From Cellulomonas endophytica (GTDB lineage Bacteria > Actinomycetota > Actinomycetes > Actinomycetales > Cellulomonadaceae): a stretch of DNA of 64,000 nt. The first letter of the stretch is position 1. Each line of letters begins with the position of its first letter. The stretch lies in contig NZ_RWJX01000004.1 in assembly GCF_004123805.1 (NCBI RefSeq), positions 51,134 through 115,133 of the forward strand. The letters are read 5' to 3'. Positions 60,129-64,000 of the stretch are shown here, piece after piece. Made by a program: the position numbers and the translations under genes. The notes beneath the pieces were generated by a model that searched no databases, was not told the origin of the DNA, and saw nothing but the letters and a program-made list of their open reading frames with translations.

Positions 60129-60980
60129 GTGGACCGCGACGCCCTGGCCGACTTCCTGCTCCGGCACCGCGCCGCCCTGCGCCCGGAGGACGTGGGCCTC
60201 GGCCCGGGGGCCCGCCGCCGCACCGCCGGCCTGCGGCGCGAGGAGGTCGCGCAGCTCGCCGTGATCTCCACCGACTACTACACGCGGCTGGAGCAGCGGC
60301 GCGGTCCGCAGCCCAGCGTCCCGGTGCTGGCGGCGCTCGCCCGGGCGCTGCGCCTGACGCCCGACGAGCGCGACTACCTCTTCCGCGTCGCCGGTCACAG
60401 CGCGCCCGACCGCGGCGAGGTGTCCGACTACGTGGCGCCCGGCCTGCTGCGCGTCCTCGACCGGCTGACCGACACCCCGGCCCTCGTCATCGACCCCCTG
60501 GGCAGGACGCTCGTGCAGAACGACCTGGCGCGCGCCCTGCTCGGCGACGTCGCGGGCCTGCGCGGGTGGGAGCGCAGCGCCGTGTACCGGTGGTTCGTCG
60601 ACCCGGAGCGCGAGCGCGCCCGGTACCCCGAGGAGGACCGGGACCGGCAGAGCCGCGCGCAGGTCGCGTCCCTGCGGGCGGCGCTGGGGACGGCGGGGCC
60701 GCGCTCGCCCGCCGCCGAGCTCGTGCGCGTGCTGTCCGCGCGCAGCGACGAGTTCGTCGCGCTGTGGCAGGCGCACGAGGTGGCCCGCCGCTTCGAGGAC
60801 CACAAGGTCCTCGTCCACCCCGAGGTCGGCCGCGTCGAGGTCGCCTGCCAGGCCCTGTTCACCGAGGACGAGGGGCAGGCGCTGCTGGTGCTCACCGCCG
60901 CCCCCCGCAGCGAGGCCGAGGGCAAGCTCGCGCTGCTGGCCGTGCTGGGCACCCAGACGCTCGTCGAGGGCGGCCGCTGA
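60129..60980 (+). CDS. XRE-family regulator with MmyB-like ligand domain
   Basis: 283 residues. Helix-turn-helix RTAGLRREEVAQLAVISTDYYTRLEQRRGPQPSVPVLAALARAL, followed by the ligand-binding domain of the MmyB type (PALVIDPLGRTLVQNDLARALLGD, YRWFVDPERERARYPEEDRDRQSRAQVASLRAALG). These regulators normally repress an adjacent oxidoreductase gene, here the divergent SDR. The GTG is 102 bases from the SDR ATG. Confidence 0.93.
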   Translation: MDRDALADFLLRHRAALRPEDVGLGPGARRRTAGLRREEVAQLAVISTDYYTRLEQRRGPQPSVPVLAALARALRLTPDERDYLFRVAGHSAPDRGEVSDYVAPGLLRVLDRLTDTPALVIDPLGRTLVQNDLARALLGDVAGLRGWERSAVYRWFVDPERERARYPEEDRDRQSRAQVASLRAALGTAGPRSPAAELVRVLSARSDEFVALWQAHEVARRFEDHKVLVHPEVGRVEVACQALFTEDEGQALLVLTAAPRSEAEGKLALLAVLGTQTLVEGGR

Positions 60981-60998
60981 GGGGGCTCGCGGCGCTGC

Positions 60999-61004
60999 TA
61001 CGGT
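60999..61004 (+). promoter_or_regulatory. -10 element, probable leaderless transcript (TetR gene)
   Basis: TACGGT eight bases before the GTG at 61013; the start codon of the frame is otherwise without a ribosome site. Confidence 0.45.
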
Positions 61005-61012
61005 CGGCGACC

Positions 61013-61750
61013 GTGCCCCGCGCGACCGGACGACCCCGCACCGCCGGGACGTCGCCGACCGGTCGCGGCACCCGCGAGGACATCCTCCACGCGGGCGCCC
61101 GGCTCTTCTGCACCGTGGGGTACGGCAGCACGAGCACCCATGCGCTGGCCGAGGTCGCCGGCGTCCGGCAGGCGACGCTCTACCACCACTTCGCCGGCAA
61201 GTACGCGGTGCTCCTCGAGCTCCTCCTCGGCACGGTGCAGCCCTCGCTCGACGCCGCCCGCGCCCTGCTCATCCGCCCCGAGCCGGCGCCGGCCCGCCTC
61301 TGGGCGCTCGCGGCCGGCGACGTCCGGCTCCTGTGCGCCGGCGAGGACAACCTCGGCGCCCTGTACCTGCTGCCCGAGCTCGACGACGAGCGCTTCGCGC
61401 CCTTCCACGAGCGCCGCCGCGAGCTCGAGGACGCCTACCGGCTCCTCGTCGCCGGCTGCGTGCCGGACGGGCCGGTGGTCGAGGCCCCGCCGGTCCTCCC
61501 TGACGTGCCGGCGGTGCCGGAGGGCGCGGCGTCCGACGTCGCGCACCGGACCGCGCTGGTCCTCGGCCTCGTCGAGAGCGTGATCCTCCAGCGCCGGCGC
61601 GCCCCCGAGACCCTCGACGCCCGCACCCCGGCCGCCGTGGCCGACGCCGCCCTGGCCGTCCTCGGCCTCGCCCCGGACGAGCGCACCCGCCACGCGGCGG
61701 GCGGCCGCGCCCTCCTGCCGGGCGCCGCACCCCCTCCCGCAACCCCCTGA
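61013..61750 (+). CDS. TetR-family transcriptional regulator
   Basis: 245 residues. Helix-turn-helix TREDILHAGARLFCTVGYGSTSTHALAEVAGVRQATLYHHFAGKYAVL; the effector domain is unassigned and ends in a proline/alanine-rich tail. It lies between the carboxylase operon's regulatory dyad (2 kb away) and the symporter gene. TetR proteins with this placement often control urea/guanidine carboxylase genes, so it is a candidate for the dyad at 59133 and the half-site at 62310. Confidence 0.9.
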   Translation: MPRATGRPRTAGTSPTGRGTREDILHAGARLFCTVGYGSTSTHALAEVAGVRQATLYHHFAGKYAVLLELLLGTVQPSLDAARALLIRPEPAPARLWALAAGDVRLLCAGEDNLGALYLLPELDDERFAPFHERRRELEDAYRLLVAGCVPDGPVVEAPPVLPDVPAVPEGAASDVAHRTALVLGLVESVILQRRRAPETLDARTPAAVADAALAVLGLAPDERTRHAAGGRALLPGAAPPPATP

Positions 61751-61812
61751 CGGCCGGGCCGGCGGCCCCTCCCGCCGCCGCGACCCGCCCGCGACGCACG
61801 CCCCTCTCCTCC

Positions 61813-62191
61813 CGACGAGATCCCTGTTCCGGCCGCTCACGGCCGCAGGGGAGCGGTCGGAACCGTCATCTCGTCGGAAGCTGCGCGCGCGTCGCACGTT
61901 GCGGGCCCCCACCCGGGCGACGAGATGCCTGTTCCGGTCGCTCCCGGCCGCGGGGGAGCGGCCGGAACCGTCATCTCGTCGGAGGTTGCGCGCGCGTCGC
62001 ACGTCGCACGCCCCCACCCGAGCGACGAGATGCCTGTTCCGGTCGCCCACGGCCCCGAGGGAGCGGCCGGAACCGTCATCTCGTCGGAGGTTGCGCGCGC
62101 GTCGCATGTTGCGGGCGCCCACCCGGGCGACGAGATGCCTGTTCCGGCCGCTCACGGCCGCAGGGGAGCGGCCGGAACCGTCATCTCGTCG
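61813..62191. repeat. Array of four 64-bp palindromes at an exact 105-bp period
   Basis: Units at 61813-61876, 61918-61981, 62023-62086 and 62128-62191, separated by three 41-base spacers that are themselves alike (TTGCGCGCGCGTCGCAC). Each unit has 10-bp outer arms (CGACGAGATG/CATCTCGTCG; first unit GATC), a four-base internal loop, a 12-pair inner stem (TTCCGGCCGCTC/GAGCGGCCGGAA) and a 12-base top loop. Changes in the inner stem of units 1 and 2 keep G-T pairs; unit 3 has one mismatch. Open frames across the array are repeat artefacts. The rest of 61751-62386 holds only the candidate control sites of the symporter gene. Confidence 0.92.
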
Positions 62192-62248
62192 GAGGTTGTG
62201 GGGCTCTTCCGCGGGCGACGCGGGGCTGTTCCTGTGAGGGGGTCGTAA

Positions 62249-62317
62249 CACGATCGTTTCGTGGCGGACGCGGGGCGGTCACGTCGGCGCGGATGAATAC
62301 GGGTCGAACGACAGAAA
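62249..62317. promoter_or_regulatory. Candidate control sites upstream of the symporter gene
   Basis: Inverted repeat CACGA-N5-TCGTG (62249-62263), and GACAGAAA (62310-62317), the same eight bases as one half of the dyad in front of the carboxylase operon. This is the least GC-rich stretch between the array and the gene. Confidence 0.4.
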
Positions 62318-62386
62318 CGTCGCGACGGCCCTGCCGCGACGCCTGCCGGACCTCTCGTCCCCGCGTCGCGACCCGCTGGAGCCCGC

Positions 62387-63916
62387 ATGATCATCGCCGG
62401 AGTCGGACTGACCGTCCTCGTGGTCCTCGCCGTCGGCATCGCCGTCGCGCGCAAGATCGACGGGGACAGCGCGCACTTCCTCGTCGCCGGGCGCCGCCTC
62501 GGCGTGCCCCTCGTCGCCGTCTCGCTCACCGCCGCCGCGGTCGACTCGAACGCGACCGTCGGCAACACGGACCTGACCTCGCAGTTCGGGTTCTGGTCCG
62601 GCGCTTCGCTCGCGATCGGCCTGGCGGTCTGCCTGCTGCTCACGGGCCTGTTCCTCGCCAAGCCCGTGAACCGCATGAAGCTCTTCACGCTCGCCGACTT
62701 CTTCCGGATCCGGTACGGCCGGCCGACGGAGGTGCTCGCCAGCCTCGTCATGCTGCTGTCGTTCGTCACGCTGCTGGCCGGCAACCTCGTCGCCTGCGGG
62801 TTCCTGCTCGAGCGCTTCGCGAACATCCCCTACGCGTGGGGCGTCGTGCTCTCGGTGTCGCTCGTCCTGGCCTACACGGTCGCGGGCGGCCTGTTCTCCG
62901 ACGCCTACACCGCCGCCATCCAGACGGTCATCACGGTGATCGCGGCGGTCGCGCTGCTGGGGTGGGTCGCGGTCACCTACGGGATCGTCGTGCCCGAGGG
63001 CCTGGGGCCGTTCGACCTCGGTCAGCTCACGGACAGCGCGCAGGGGGCGCCGATCAACTGGGCGACGCTCGTGGCGCTCGGCATCGGCGACATCGTCGCG
63101 ATCGACTTCATGCAGCGGATCTTCGGGGCGAAGAGCCCGGAGGTCGCCCGCCGCTCGTGCTTCATCGCGGCCGGGTTCACCGCCGCCATCGGGACGGTCT
63201 TCGCGCTCGTCGCGCTCACGGCGACCGCCGTCCTGGGGATCACGGTCGACGACGGGCCCGTGCTGTTCACGCTGCTCGCCGACGTCGCGCCGCCGCTGCT
63301 CGCCGTGGTCGTGCTCTCGGGCATCGTGGCCGCGTCGTTCTCCACCGCCTCCGGCGCGATCCTGGCGACCTCCGCGATCGCCGTCCGGAACCTGTTCAAC
63401 CAGCGCCGGATCGTCGTCGGTGGCCCCGATCCGCTGCTGCGCTGGACGCGCCTGGCGATGGTGCCGATCGTCGTCCTCGGCTGCGTGCTCGCGATCCGCG
63501 TCTCGCAGACGGGCATCCTGCTCACGCTCGCCTTCGACCTCATGCTGGCGGGCCTGGCCGCGCCGTTCATCATCGGGATGTTCTGGCGCCGCCCCGGGGC
63601 GGTCGCGGCGCTCACGGCGGCGGGGGTCGGGCTCGCGGTCCGGCTCGTCCTCCTGGCGCTCACGCCGACGCTCTACGGGGTGCCGAACGACCTCCTGTAC
63701 GTGGAGAACACGCTGGTCGGGGCCGGGTTCGACGGCTGGGCGACGCTCGTGTCCGGCGCCGTCGGCTTCGGCACCTTCGTGCTCGTCGGGTTCCTCCGTC
63801 CCCGCCCGGAGAGCGAGCGGCTCTCGGAGGCGGAGCAGGTGCTGGAGCTGGAGCGCGAGCTCGACGAGGACCTCGAGACGGCCCCGGCCGCCACGGCGCC
63901 GGTGCCCGCCGCCTGA
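62387..63916 (+). CDS. Sodium:solute symporter (SSS family)
   Basis: 509 residues with about 13 membrane segments, N-terminus outside as usual for the family. FLVAGRRLGVPLVAVSLTAAAVDSNATVGN and the SSS core SGIVAASFSTASGAILATSA are clear. The C-terminus is a charged helix (SEAEQVLELERELDEDLE). Related symporters stand beside urea/guanidine carboxylase operons, so it may import urea or a guanidine compound; that link rests on neighbourhood and one shared half-site. Confidence 0.9.
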   Translation: MIIAGVGLTVLVVLAVGIAVARKIDGDSAHFLVAGRRLGVPLVAVSLTAAAVDSNATVGNTDLTSQFGFWSGASLAIGLAVCLLLTGLFLAKPVNRMKLFTLADFFRIRYGRPTEVLASLVMLLSFVTLLAGNLVACGFLLERFANIPYAWGVVLSVSLVLAYTVAGGLFSDAYTAAIQTVITVIAAVALLGWVAVTYGIVVPEGLGPFDLGQLTDSAQGAPINWATLVALGIGDIVAIDFMQRIFGAKSPEVARRSCFIAAGFTAAIGTVFALVALTATAVLGITVDDGPVLFTLLADVAPPLLAVVVLSGIVAASFSTASGAILATSAIAVRNLFNQRRIVVGGPDPLLRWTRLAMVPIVVLGCVLAIRVSQTGILLTLAFDLMLAGLAAPFIIGMFWRRPGAVAALTAAGVGLAVRLVLLALTPTLYGVPNDLLYVENTLVGAGFDGWATLVSGAVGFGTFVLVGFLRPRPESERLSEAEQVLELERELDEDLETAPAATAPVPAA

Positions 63917-63947
63917 CGACGAGTCCGACGAGACACCGACGGGCGGG

Positions 63948-64000
63948 TCAGCCGGCGACGGCGGCGGCGGGCCGGTCGCGCCGGGCCGCCGCGTCGAGCG
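63948..64000 (-). CDS. C-terminal end of a leftward gene (partial)
   Basis: The last 16 codons before TGA (63948-63950) on the minus strand all end in G or C (LDAAARRDRPAAAVAG). The rest lies outside the window; the product is unknown. Confidence 0.35.
   Translation of the reverse strand, partial: LDAAARRDRPAAAVAG

Noticed and set aside
61813..62251. Open reading frames running through the palindrome array in several frames, and a CRISPR-like look
   Set aside because: The 105-base period is divisible by three, so every frame stays open by repetition. The peptides are copies of one another. CRISPR was rejected because the units are 64-base palindromes and the spacers are nearly the same sequence.
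1..64000. Prophage, integrative element or transposon carrying the accessory genes
   Set aside because: No integrase, transposase, terminal inverted repeats with target duplication, or tRNA att site was found. Base composition is even across the window.

Overview
The window is very GC-rich, with G or C in almost every third codon position, frequent GTG starts, ATGA/GTGA gene overlaps and short actinobacterial promoters. DivIVA-type repeats, a Hen1/Pnkp RNA-repair locus, polyol and glycoside uptake genes and a chemoreceptor fit a motile, probably saprophytic actinobacterium, perhaps of the Cellulomonadaceae/Promicromonosporaceae type. That placement is inference. No tRNA, rRNA, integrase, transposase or CRISPR array was seen.

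Layout. 1-4.1 kb: last permease of a sugar ABC importer, a leucine-rich-repeat-like gene, a degenerate second copy of the permease 3' end, and an M16-like peptidase. 4.2-5.6 kb: a GEMM-type (cyclic di-GMP-I-like) riboswitch, a 34-codon leader ORF, a small STAS-like gene and a GGDEF diguanylate cyclase. 5.6-10.4 kb: a leftward ABC exporter (ATPase and two permeases) with a NarL-type two-component system. 10.6-14.2 kb: DUF4240 protein, azoreductase/MarR pair, GNAT, and a divergent VOC/MarR pair with twin 16-bp operators. 14.4-19.4 kb: RNA-repair operon hen1-pnkp-rlaP closed by two hairpins. 19.7-21.0 kb: DivIVA-repeat protein and a small P-loop kinase. 21.0-32.2 kb: a polyol/ketose regulon with two LacI regulators, an Frc/Rbs-type ABC importer, FGGY kinase, LacD/YihT-type aldolase, DCXR-like SDR, a PRK/uridine-kinase-like kinase and a mannitol-dehydrogenase-family enzyme. 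Both main promoters carry the same operator.

32.3-35.6 kb: an HTH-like protein, a methyltransferase and a membrane glycosyltransferase. 35.7-41.8 kb: a CUT1 sugar importer, DUF4287 gene, GH5-like glycosidase and AraC regulator, a likely glycoside-use locus. 41.9-52.1 kb: housekeeping and stress-type genes (DUF202 pair, VOC proteins, secreted trypsin-like protease, WYL regulator, LuxR-type regulator, chemoreceptor, aldo/keto reductase, RsbW-like ATPase). 52.1-64 kb: a leftward urea (or guanidine) carboxylase operon with two UAAP genes and a split allophanate hydrolase, then an SDR/XRE pair, a TetR regulator, an array of 64-bp palindromes, and a sodium:solute symporter likely tied to the carboxylase operon.

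Three patterns run across the window. A 64-bp palindromic element occurs five times (once alone, four times at an exact 105-bp period). At least 15 genes have a -10-like hexamer 5-8 bases before the start codon, the arrangement of leaderless transcripts. Three operons open with short leader ORFs whose ends overlap the next start.
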